DNA of 64,000 nt, from positions 103,117,274-103,181,273 of the forward strand of contig NC_091119.1 in NCBI RefSeq assembly GCF_040183065.1, in the 5' to 3' direction. Below the pieces are notes generated by a model. The model did no database searches. It worked only from the letters and a program-made list of their open reading frames with translations, and was not told the DNA's origin. A program made the position numbers and the translations under genes. Of the stretch, positions 10,975 to 23,105 are shown one piece after another. The number at the start of each line of letters is the position of its first letter. The first letter of the stretch is position 1. Source of the stretch: Periplaneta americana. Taxonomy: Eukaryota > Arthropoda > Insecta > Blattodea > Blattidae.

Positions 10975-11593
10975 AGGGTTTCTAGTTTCTACGGTCTCTG
11001 CATTTTCCAGTCGAGCCAAACAATACAATCTTGTCTCAAGAATGAATTCAGAACTTCACAAATATATTATGTCATTCTTGCAAGTAGCAAATAGGATAAA
11101 ATTCAGAAATGCTTGATTTGAAAGGGAGAAGACGGTAAACATTTGACACTGATCCTAATTGGTGCGTGATTTTCATTTGTTTTATGTAGAAATATCATTG
11201 CTGAAACAACTTAAATTCTAGATTAGTTTTATAAAAATATTTTGGGGCCCAATTTTTGAAAAAATAAATATCAAAATACAGTCATTCATTAATCTCACAA
11301 TGTATGCTCGCTTAGGTAGCGGATCGTTCCTTTTTATATTTACAGTCACTTATTTCCTTTTTCCTTATTTCTTTCACCTTGTCACAGAGAAAACAAATGT
11401 GCGTTTTTTTTCAGTTCTCTGTGAACAGTTCTGGACACAGCAGCATTGCATTTTTTTCGCACTTAAATTACATTCTTTCCCTATGCAACTGTATACTGCA
11501 TAGCGCGCGCTGGACTAACAATGGCGGATTTGTCGGCATTTGCCGGCTCAAACGATTGCGGTACTCTGGATATCCACGGACTCTGCTAAGAAA

Positions 11594-11957
11594 TGATGAA
11601 TAGTTCCATTACTAAGCATTGTGTATCGTGAAAATAGTTTGATAAATTGTGCATTATTGATCGAGTACGAAAATTATAAATATGCCAAGCATATTACAGT
11701 CTTATCTGAGATTTATTTATGACTTGTTAAATATCAGTATGCAGATTTTCAGCGCCATTTAATGGAATTTACAATTTTGTTTCCCGAAAGTCTGAATTTG
11801 TTGAATTAATAATTTTGCTTCCAAACTACATTGTTCATCTGGTTCATTTAGTTTCGCAAGTTGATTGTTTTCAATTCCGTGTTTTTCCTTCAGATTTCGT
11901 TCCCTCTAACTTGTTATAATTGCTGAAAGTGAACTACCGGTTTCTTCTACTTTCAGA

Positions 11958-12008
<51 letters not shown>

Positions 12009-12702
12009 CATCATCATCATCATCAAAATCAAAATCAAATTAATATAGCTCTTAGCTTGTCTTGCCTTAAGGCAATCAGTAGCGTTATTCGAGGAAAAGA
12101 GTATGATTTACCATCATCATTTATAGTAGCGAAATATTCCACGACAATGGTTAATTATTACTGCTGAATATTGACACATATACGATTTGCATTATTTAAG
12201 ATACAACATACGCAGCAATGCGATTTTACTGTTGAGCGTGCAGAGTTTAGTGTAACATAATCCCCTCATCCTCCAAGCCAAATCGAATATTATTACGACA
12301 TTACGAGTAATAAATAAATAAATAATAATTACTACAATTATTCGTTGTGATAAAGTACAATTATCACTGCATGGTGTACCGAAAAATTTACTTTATGTTT
12401 TCATTAAATTGACATGTTGTCATGAGTGACAACAAAAACTGCTCAGGGGAGCGAGATTCAGACATTACTAAAAATGAAATGGGGATCGGGGAGAGCAGTT
12501 GCGCATGTGCATATGGGCAGCAAATTCTAAAATATATTGTCCCTGAGATATTTGTTTATGTTATGGGAAATGGTAAAATTCGAAAACCATTTCTAATCGC
12601 ATATATTGCAGTCTAACTTCCTAATTAATTTAATTCTAACTCCTAATTTAAAAACTGTTTACACGCACTAAAATATTATAGCATTTGCTATTACTGCCCA
12701 CT
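11594..12702. other. Gene-free stretch with microsatellite
   Basis: Contains a (TTA)n tract at about 11959-12008 running into (ATC)n to 12025. I see nothing else that I recognise. Confidence 0.5.
11959..12025. repeat. (TTA)n-(ATC)n microsatellite
   Basis: About 17 TTA units followed by six ATC units. Confidence 0.95.
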
Positions 12703-12801
12703 ACTGGATTAATCTTGCACAGGATAGGGACCGATGGTGACGGGCTTATGTGAGGGCGGCAATGAACCTGCGGGTTCCTTAAAAGCCATTTGTAAGTAAC
12801 A
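12703..12801 (+). mobile_element. 3' end of a LINE
   Basis: Translates to WINLAQDRDRW...RAYVRAAMNLRVP, the C-terminal signature of a LINE ORF2 that also appears at 33610-34197 and 55138-55380. It is followed by the family's GTAAGTAA-type tail. Confidence 0.75.
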
Positions 12802-13032
12802 GGTTAATCAGCAGGCCTATTAGATATTTATTTCACCGCTGCAAGTTGTGCAAGAAAAATGGCACATTTGTACTAATCATGTATTGTGACTGCTGTTTGC
12901 TTTAGTAAAAATCATAACACTTCAACGTCCATATATTTTTAAAAAAGAAAGGGATAAATTAGGCCTACTTACAAATGATTAAATTATGAAGTCAGGGAAA
13001 TGGAAGATAATACAGTACCTTAATTCATTGGG

Positions 13033-13070
<38 letters not shown>

Positions 13071-13497
13071 CATGATAATAATAATAATTAATAAATGAAT
13101 ACGTGAAAAGGGTAGACTACAGTGTTCATGTAAAATATATTGTTTTTTTCATTATTTCCGAAAAGGTACGGTGTATGAAATGAACAATAGAAATGTAGTA
13201 CCTTAGTTTATAGTATGTAATATCTTTTAATATCAAGGATGACAGCCTTTTATTGTAATATAATTGAGTCGTAGAAGTTTGGAAATTACGTCTATTGTCC
13301 ATAAAATATTGTACGAAGCATTTAATAAACAGTTGTGAGTCCTTTAAATGTCCCAAATGTCAATGTCATTTAAGTGTTCTGCTATGAATATTTAGTATAG
13401 AACAGCGCTCCGAGCTGCGGAATTGGCTTTACGAGGGAACCACTTCAGACGCGTATTTCAAGCACTATGGGCCAGCTTGTATAATCTCGTAAGCAAC
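12802..13497. other. Gene-free stretch with microsatellite
   Basis: Holds an (AAT)n tract at about 13033-13090. From about 13430 the background repeat begins that matches the reverse complement of 8192-8280. Confidence 0.5.
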
Positions 13498-13879
13498 GAT
13501 GAATACAGTGTGGCCATTGGAGTTGGACAAGCCCACCCGCCGCCATTAAGATTCCAAACACACTGAAGGCTCTTATGGAGCTAATAAGAAAATCGTAATC
13601 TAATACTCATGTATTCATAATTATTGACAATCAACGTCTTGAAATAAGATCTGAGGTATATAAGAACAAAAATACTACCTGTCTTACCTGCTTCCTCTAT
13701 ATTGTCTTGGAATAATATAGGTCCAAACTGCAAAGTTAGGTTAACTGCTATGGGATATCAGATGTTTAATGCATCAAAACTAATCTTGTAGGATTATACA
13801 TTTTCCCAAGCTTAGATAATTGTTGAACAATAATACCATATAATCACAGTAAAACAAATCCGACGTATACATAACATTT

Positions 13880-14016
13880 TAAAGTCATAAATCATTATTA
13901 AACACAAATGAATAACCAGGTCAGCAGAATAGCTAGGTAGACCTAAAAATAAACTCATAAATTTGCAGAAACTTAACAATAATAATCTAAATGCTGTTTA
14001 TCTGCATAGCAACAGA
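13880..14016 (+). repeat. Direct repeat within element D, copy 1
   Basis: Shares strings such as AAACACAAATGAA, CAGGTCAGCAGAAT and TGCATAGCAACA with copy 2 at 14483-14610. The two are clearly related but diverged. Confidence 0.75.
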
Positions 14017-14482
14017 CTTATTACCATTACTCTCTTTTCTACTTAAGCATTCAATTTTTATTTTATCGTAATATGCCAGTAAGTTCTTTAATGTTATCAC
14101 GTGAGACTTTCACAGTAAGAGGGGTAACATTGAAAAAAGTGCTATGATCGCATTGTGACACTATTGTTGAAAAACTGTCTTTTCTCTGTTGGCAGACCGT
14201 TGATTAAATTTGAACTGGTTGTTGCCAATGTTATTCATATTCTTTTCATTGTGCGTTTAAGTTTATGTACTTTTTTAAAGAGTTATGAATAAAATTTAAA
14301 AAATATAAAAAAATTCACAGTAATAGCTTAAAAACCGCTCTCTCAAATCTGCTGCCCTAGGTAGTTGTCTAGTCTGCCTAGGTCTAAATACGCCCCTGTC
14401 CTAACCTGTCACATATTTGTACGTGCAAGGCATACCAATAATCGTGACTAATTGAATGACACGTCCATCACAATAGCCCAAA

Positions 14483-14610
14483 TTTTTTAAGCCATAAATC
14501 ACTAGGGTCTGTTAAACACAAATGAACAACTAGGTCAGCAGAATGGTTATGTGGGTCTAAACAACTATGATATAAATTTGCAGGAATTGAACAATAATAT
14601 TCCAAATGCT
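14483..14610 (+). repeat. Direct repeat within element D, copy 2
   Basis: Partner of 13880-14016. Just before it, near 14396-14432, is a single unit of the CCTAACCTGTCACA minisatellite found in the Merlin intron. Confidence 0.75.
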
Positions 14611-16456
14611 GTGCATAGCAACAACTTACTCTCGTTTTGCTTAGGCCTACGCATACTAGCTATTTTAAGCCTAAGACTGAAAACCTAGGGACAATTTGTC
14701 ATATTATTATGACAGGAGAAAATAAATTGTTTTAAAATTTTGCACCTTATGTAGGAAAACTGTTTTGAAGTCAATGTTAAGATATTTTACAATACTAGCT
14801 AAATATTTACTAAAAGTATGCTCAGATTTGCAGAAAAATTTGAGTGAAATGATTACAATAAATGAAAAAAACAAGCAGTTTTCTCTGAAGCACTTAATAC
14901 TTTTAAATTCAACATATCAGTACTCTAATGAATGATATGTGAGACAACAATGTCTAAACATTCACAAGTTTTTATAGTCTTCATAATACCAGGGATTATA
15001 TTTCACAAATATTATATAATGAACTGAGTTCACTGTAACTCATTTTGCAGGCCCGCAGTCTGTTTCAATATCTCAATTGCTCATCACGCACAGTATTACC
15101 CTTATCTTGTAAAACATCTCGGAAACCACTTAAAAATTCTCTGTCATCCTCATCATAACTACTCTTTGACACATCATTAAGAAACTGTGACACACATCTT
15201 AGTCTTATTAAAGTATTCTTAAACTGGGACGCATTAGGAGTAACTTATTTTGATCTCACTACCGGCACACTGAACAAATTTTCCAATCTTGTGTGAAACA
15301 TGATGTCATTATCCTCCATCCTCGGGTTTTTCCCCATATGGATTCTTCAAAATGTAGCTACTTCACAAAAGACAGAGCTCTCTGTAGGATCCATCCCTCA
15401 TTCTGGCTGTAGAAGTCCAGGTCCTCCTACTTCCAGGATCCTTAGTGAACTTTTTCATTACAAAACCCTTCTCGGGTCGATTTGTACATCCATAGGGGCA
15501 TATCCAACCATATCTGTAATAAAAACCGCAAATGAAATAATTAATATATTTTTATACAAATTTTGGAGCAAGTATAGAATATCGTGGTTCCATAACAGAA
15601 AAAAATACGATCAAATATAAGCTAAACTGTTATTTGAATAGTGAAATATGGCTCGTCTATTTTGTTTTACTAAAGAACATTTTAAATAAATATTTATAGG
15701 TACAGATTAAATAAATTGTGACATGTACTTATAATTTAATAGTAGGCCTAATACAGAGTTTTCATTGTAATTGTATAAAGTTCGTTATGCTTAAAGCTTT
15801 AAAAATTTTCTTATGTATTTAATAAAGCTTAAATGTATTGAATAGTAGCGAACTTAGATTTCTTTCACAATTTTCTGTTTCATAACTTGTTAACTATGAT
15901 TGAAAATGGAAATAAACACTCTAAATAATGGAGTATAGTCAGCCTAATATAATTTCTGATTTTTATCCGGACAACTGCTTAAATGTTTAGTTACTTAAAG
16001 AAAATAATAAAATCAGTTATCATACTAACAACTGATGTAAGTTTTCATCTTTTGCATTATAGTACAAATATTACGTGGATTACGGTAAGAATAGCTACTT
16101 ATATCTATATGTGTTAAAGAAATTTAATTATCTTACCTTGAAGGTATATCCATAAAATCAGCTGAAAATCAGACGTAATCCTTTATTTTTCCACGTCTTG
16201 AAGACGAATAACACGGGTTCCAACTATTTGTTTCGAATCTTAATGGCGGCGTTGTACCACGTGACTGCAACATCCAATAGAAACAATACGTCCAATGGCC
16301 ACACTGTTTTCATACAGTCACTGTAATAGCGGTCAGAGTCCGTGGATATCCCATAGACTTACTAAATAACCGCTAGACCGCTCACTGGCGCTAGTGTTAT
16401 GTTCCCAAATTGAACAGTCTACGAGCGGCCATTTGCTTGGTAGAGCTGAATAAGTA

Positions 16457-16738
16457 TGGTTCTTTCGTGTGCTGCTTTTTATTGCAGCAATGCACACGGA
16501 TGTAACGGTAAAGAAGGAAGGAATGTTATATTTCACTGGTTAGTTAATCCTTAATTTCTACGACGATTTTTTCTCCATATTATGTTACAGAAGACAAACT
16601 ATTGTACTTGCCATGTGACTCTTTATGCTTCAAGTTTCCTCTGAGTAAAGATTCCCTTAACCGAAAGTGGATAGGTGCAATCCGCAGAGAGAATTTCTAC
16701 CCTACACTGAATCATTCAGTGTGTTCAACTCATTTCTA
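16457..16738 (+). pseudogene. THAP-domain gene fragment in element C
   Basis: Two coding pieces resemble a THAP zinc finger. The first (16457-16540) reads MVLSCAAFYCSNAHGCNGKEG...VIFH. The second (16636-16738) reads FPLSKDSLNRKWIGAIRREN...VCSTHF and then stops. The C-x-C and CSTHF spacing fits the C2CH THAP finger, which is the DNA-binding domain of P-type transposases and of many cellular proteins. A candidate intron between them has a GTTAGT donor, but the phase does not fit, so I call it broken. It could be the remains of the element's own transposase or a captured host exon. Confidence 0.6.
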
Positions 16739-16751
16739 AGATAGTAATTAC

Positions 16752-18947
<2,196 letters not shown>

Positions 18948-19090
18948 GTAATTACCTTTCAATCTACGTTATTATACACTGTTATTGTCCTTACTCTATA
19001 TCATTCATTTTCTTCAAACAGCTGTTGTTTCAGTGCATACATGAATAATAAAATTATTTACCGAACTTAAACATACAGAAACTGCATAAA

Positions 19091-19095
<5 letters not shown>

Positions 19096-19137
<42 letters not shown>
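19096..19137. repeat. (AT)n microsatellite
   Basis: About 20 uninterrupted AT units, followed near 19206-19264 by an imperfect CTG/CTA trinucleotide tract. Confidence 0.95.
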
Positions 19138-19145
<8 letters not shown>

Positions 19146-19411
19146 ACTGATTGAAAGTAATTCCTGTCTTAGTTACGGATTAATGAAACATTTTCTTATG
19201 CTATTGCTGCTGCTACTGCTACTAAGTTATTACTACTACTATTCCTGCTACTGCTGCTACTACTTTTTTGACTTCATACATCAGTTTAACCTACAGATTG
19301 AATTAAAAAGTTGACATATTGATTCTTTTATTAACCGTGGTTATGAATGTTCACATTCAGAGTTCCCATGAAAATGATGCAAGTCTGAACACAGTACCTA
19401 TGTCTGACAGC

Positions 19412-20186
19412 CAGGGTTGTCGGGTATCCCAATTTAGGCGGGATTCTCCCAATTTCCTGGTTGAGTCCCGATTAAAGGGAGTCGGGATTGACAAATATCC
19501 CGATTTTACAGATATTAGCCTTGAACATACTTAAACAAATTAGTCTGTATTTCCTATTATCCGATATTTTTATTTATATATTGACTCAAATAGTAACATT
19601 GTAAACACAGAGATAACCTGCGGATATTTAGTAAGTCTATGAGATAGCCCAGCTGATTGCCGTAAGGCAACTAAATTCGCAAAATAATACTTCTTCTAGT
19701 TCTACCGCATTGTTGATTATTCCGTTCCGGTCCCTAGTCGCTGTTCTCGTAATTTGTAAACATTGTGTATCTCAAGTGCGTTGACTGGCAAGAAAGATAG
19801 GATTTTGATATCGTACTTTACACTAATAACAGAAACATACAATTTCTGCGTTTTATAGTTTAGTGAACTATGTTTAAACATAGATTCATCGTCAGATAGT
19901 GAAACTGTTGCAGTACCGGTTCCAAAATTAATTTATTAGCAAATTGTTAAAACGTAGGCTATTCGCGGTTAGTAAAAGAAAAAATTATTGTAGTGTTCAC
20001 TGTACTGTGTGTCCTTCGTATTTTAGTGTTTCTCACGGAGGCGAATAGGCCTATTACATTAAAAAGCACGCGAACACTGCAGAAAACTGCTATAAATCTT
20101 ATGATAGGCTAAACTGTTGACAAGTCTAATGTCTTAGGTTAGCTTCTGATATCCCGACTTCCCTCGTAGAAAACCTAGCAACTCTG
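19412..20186. mobile_element. Small hAT-like derivative G
   Basis: The ends are CAGGGTTGTCGGG and, inverted, CAGAGTTGCTAGG. The flanking 8-mers CTGACAGC (19404-19411) and CTGACAGT (20187-20194) match at seven positions. No transposase is inside. It carries an inverted relative of the left terminus of element C at about 19626-19650. Confidence 0.6.
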
Positions 20187-21201
20187 CTGACAGTAGAGAC
20201 ACGGTATTAAAGGTATCGCAAAAAAAGTATTAGTCCTTTAAACAAAACCATTTAGCTTTCGGATACGCAATACGACACGTATTCAAATAGCGGTTTCGAA
20301 ATCCCGCGCGTTTTCTACCTACAAATGGCGGCTTTCTGCTGCTTCAATTTGGGAACATATTTCTCAGTTCTCCGCTACGGCGTGGTAGGGGCTCGGGATA
20401 TCCAGAGTACCGCAATCGTTTGCGCCGGCAAATGCCGACAAATCCGCCATTGTTATTCCAGCGTGCGCTATGCAGTATACAGTTATAAAGGGAAATAATG
20501 TAATGTAAGTGCGAGAAAATGCAGTGCTGCTGTTCAGAACTGTTCACAGAGAGCTGGAAAAGGTGCACATTTATTTTCTCTGTGACAAGATGAAAGTAAT
20601 AAGGAAAAAGGAAAGAAGTGAATATAAATAAAAAAAAGGAACGATCCGATGCCTAACCGAGCATACGTTGTGAGATTAATGAATGACTGTATTTCGATAT
20701 TTATTTTTTCAAAATTAGGGCCCCAAAATGTTTTTCTAAAACTAACCTAGAATTTAAGTTGTTGCAGTAATGATATTTCTACGTAAAACAAATGAAAATT
20801 AAGTACAACTTTGGAACAATGTCAAATTTTTATCATCTTCTCCCTTTCAAACCGAGCCTTTCTGAATTTAATTCTAATTGCTATATGCCAGAATGCCATA
20901 ATAATTTTTAAAAGTTCTGAATCCATTCTTGAGACAAAATTGTATTGTTAGGCTCGATTGGAAAATACAAAGACCGTAGAAACCCTATTAAGAGGACATC
21001 ATACTGAAATTACTAACTTACATATTTCTAAAGCTAAATTCACAAAATGTTTATCACTAATATCACTATCTGTTTAATAACACATGTACAAAATTTCATC
21101 CCTCTATAATAAGTCATTTGTATTTTATTAATACCTTAATAAAATATTGTATTGATTTATGTAAGAAATCCCTTGCGCCACAATTTTCATTATTTTTAAT
21201 T

Positions 21202-21432
21202 CTGCAGTGCTTGGGAAAAGTGACTGAAGTCAGTTTTCACAAACCTTTTTTGATAATTTATTGACAACGTACGGAACATCTGCTCGCTTGGAAAAAATAC
21301 ACGAGTATTTCTCCCATTACAATAATTCATACAGAAAATAATCAAATCGACATAAACCAGTGTAAGTCGTCAATAAATTATCAAAAATGATTTGTGGAAA
21401 CTGACTTATGTCACTTTTCCCAAGCACTGCAG
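21202..21432. mobile_element. MITE with long inverted ends
   Basis: The ends read CTGCAGTGCTTGGGAAAAG and its inverse, with pairing continuing past GATAATTTATTGAC for about 65 bp. The flanks are AATT on both sides (21198-21201 and 21433-21436), a possible 4-bp duplication. The related palindrome in element A lacks this block, which supports insertion. Confidence 0.75.
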
Positions 21433-21739
21433 AATTGATATTCACTTACCGGTATACGATTCTTTACAGTCTATACATTGGAACAAACATTATTATTGAA
21501 ATTTTCTGTACAGCGAATGGATAAATTATTAGGAATTTGTATGACTATTAATTTTTCTATTTTTTTATTTTATAATAAAAAAATTCTAGTAATTTACTGA
21601 TTAATTTTACAGCAAAACTCTATAGTAAGCTTTGATCCTATGTATATAAGGATCCATATAAGTGAATATCACTTAAAAATGAGGTAAACTGCAGTGCAAG
21701 CGACTTTTTATGTAAATCAATTCAATATTTTAATAAAAT

Positions 21740-22031
21740 ATATTATCATCATCTTCATCATCCTTCACGAATTAGGCCTCTGTAGACCTGTTTCGGCCCC
21801 ATCTAGCAGTCTTCTATAAGGTCTTCCTGGCCGACGATGTCCTCTAGGTTTATACTACATCATAATTTTTGAGATTCTTGAATTTTCCATTCTTCTTACA
21901 TGATCTAGCCAATTGAATTTGTATCTGCTGATTTTTTCTTCTACTGACTCTACTTCTAATTGTTCTAAAATTTCTTCATTCCTTTTTCGGTCTAAAAGAG
22001 TATATCCTGCTGTCTTCCTGAAAAATTTCAT
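21740..22031 (-). mobile_element. 5'-truncated LINE 3' end
   Basis: Minus-strand translation gives FRKTAGYTLLDRKRNEEI, WLDHVRRMENSRI and GHRRPGRPYRRLLD, the C-terminus of a LINE ORF2 common in arthropods, with a CAT-rich tail. The 19-bp duplication TTCAATATTTTAATAAAAT (21721-21739) recurs with one change at 22032-22050. Confidence 0.88.
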
Positions 22032-22631
22032 TTCAATATATTAATAAAATGTAAACCACTCATTATAGGCGGATGAAAGTTTGTACATTTGTCACTAATA
22101 AGCAAATATATCAGTGATAAAAATTTGGTGAATCTAGCTTCATAAGTATGGTAGTTATTGATTTCACTATTAAGAACTCTTAAAACTATGGAACTTGGAG
22201 AAATTTCAGTATAGTGTCCCCTTGAATGCGGAAGCAGGAGGATTGCAGTTAGAAATGTTTAGATTTATTATTTTGTTTGCAACATTGTTGTTTTCATTTA
22301 TTACTTGTGATTTATTTAGTTTATGTTACTGTACTGCCTATAATTGTGATGTGTACGAAGAAATGTGTTGAACACTTAAATGTATATTTATGTAGTAAAT
22401 GAAATTTTTGTACATTAGCATGTTGACTGACAATAATGTTCTGAAATATACAAATAACCTTTTGAAGTTTTTGCCCTTCATATCAAAGATATCTGAGTTA
22501 TACTTTAAATATTCCTATCGCAAGCGTGTTGAACTGGAATAACAATGGCGGCCGACTCGGTGATTGCGCTACTCTGCTACGTGGTGGGAATCCCACCACG
22601 CTCTTCTACATCCACGGACTCTGATAGCGGT

Positions 22632-23102
22632 GGGTACTGCCTGCCACCTAGCGGAAAAATAACTTTTACTGAGCAGGCAGTTTACGAAGCTATAGGTTGC
22701 GATCCAGCAAGCAGTGATTGAAACAAGTCAACATAGCCGGTGTCAATGAACTGTTAAGATAGAGCAATCCTGCCAACAATGGTAGCTATCAAAGGGGCTA
22801 TTACTTCTATATGTAAGCAACAATGCCGCCAACGCAAGTGAAGTAAACGTCTCACTCATACACAAAAGTGCCATTTTCTGTCCTAGTTACGCAAATAACT
22901 ATTGCCGAATGAATATTAAAACATATCCGTAACTTACGGAATTTAAAATGTATCGATTGCGTCCTCATCTCCTTGTATTATTAAAAGCAAAGGAATTTTT
23001 CAATGCTACATTTGTTCGGATCAAATTTGTGTACATTTAAAGGACGAAACAAAAACTATTTCATTAATTTATTATCATAATACACTGTTCTCTTAAATTG
23101 AC
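22632..23102. other. Background repeat and gene-free sequence
   Basis: The first 100 bp continue the background repeat that matches the reverse complement of 8060-8140 (CTGCCACCTAG). Beyond that I recognise nothing. Confidence 0.5.
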
Positions 23103-23105
23103 TGA

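Larger units (their letters stand above)
8296..11585. mobile_element. hAT-like non-autonomous element A (3.29 kb)
   Basis: A perfect 8-bp target duplication CTAAGAAA (8288-8295 and 11586-11593) flanks 32-bp inverted ends that match at 30 positions. The ends start CAGAGTCCGTGGATAT and continue to CGCAATC. The 8-bp duplication and CAGAG start fit the hAT superfamily; P-type elements also make 8-bp duplications. I see no intact transposase. The interior holds a large palindrome (8692-9374) and a probable secondary insertion (about 9376-10970). Confidence 0.88.
13506..16306. mobile_element. hAT-like non-autonomous element D (2.8 kb)
   Basis: The ends are a perfect 16-bp inverted repeat CAGTGTGGCCATTGGA. 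A second inverted block CGCCGCCATTAAGATTC lies 32 bp in on the left (13538-13559) and 55 bp in on the right (16230-16251). The 8-bp flanks are GATGAATA and TTTTCATA. The reverse complement of the 8.1-kb paralogue reads TATTCATA there, so a decayed 8-bp duplication is likely. The interior has no transposase that I recognise; a 106-aa frame at 15300 is unconvincing. Confidence 0.8.
20397..22623. mobile_element. Deletion relative of element A forming the right part of C
   Basis: In reverse complement it matches the left and right parts of element A, including the GGGGCCC-containing stretch near 20721 and the terminal CGCAATC block, but it lacks A's 9376-10974 insert. Its right terminus carries an extra 30 bp containing a perfect 9-bp-arm palindrome GTGGTGGGAATCCCACCAC at 22581-22599. 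Confidence 0.75.

Noticed and set aside
19319..19534. 71-aa frame
   Set aside because: It spans the left end of the small hAT derivative, whose terminal sequence it simply translates.
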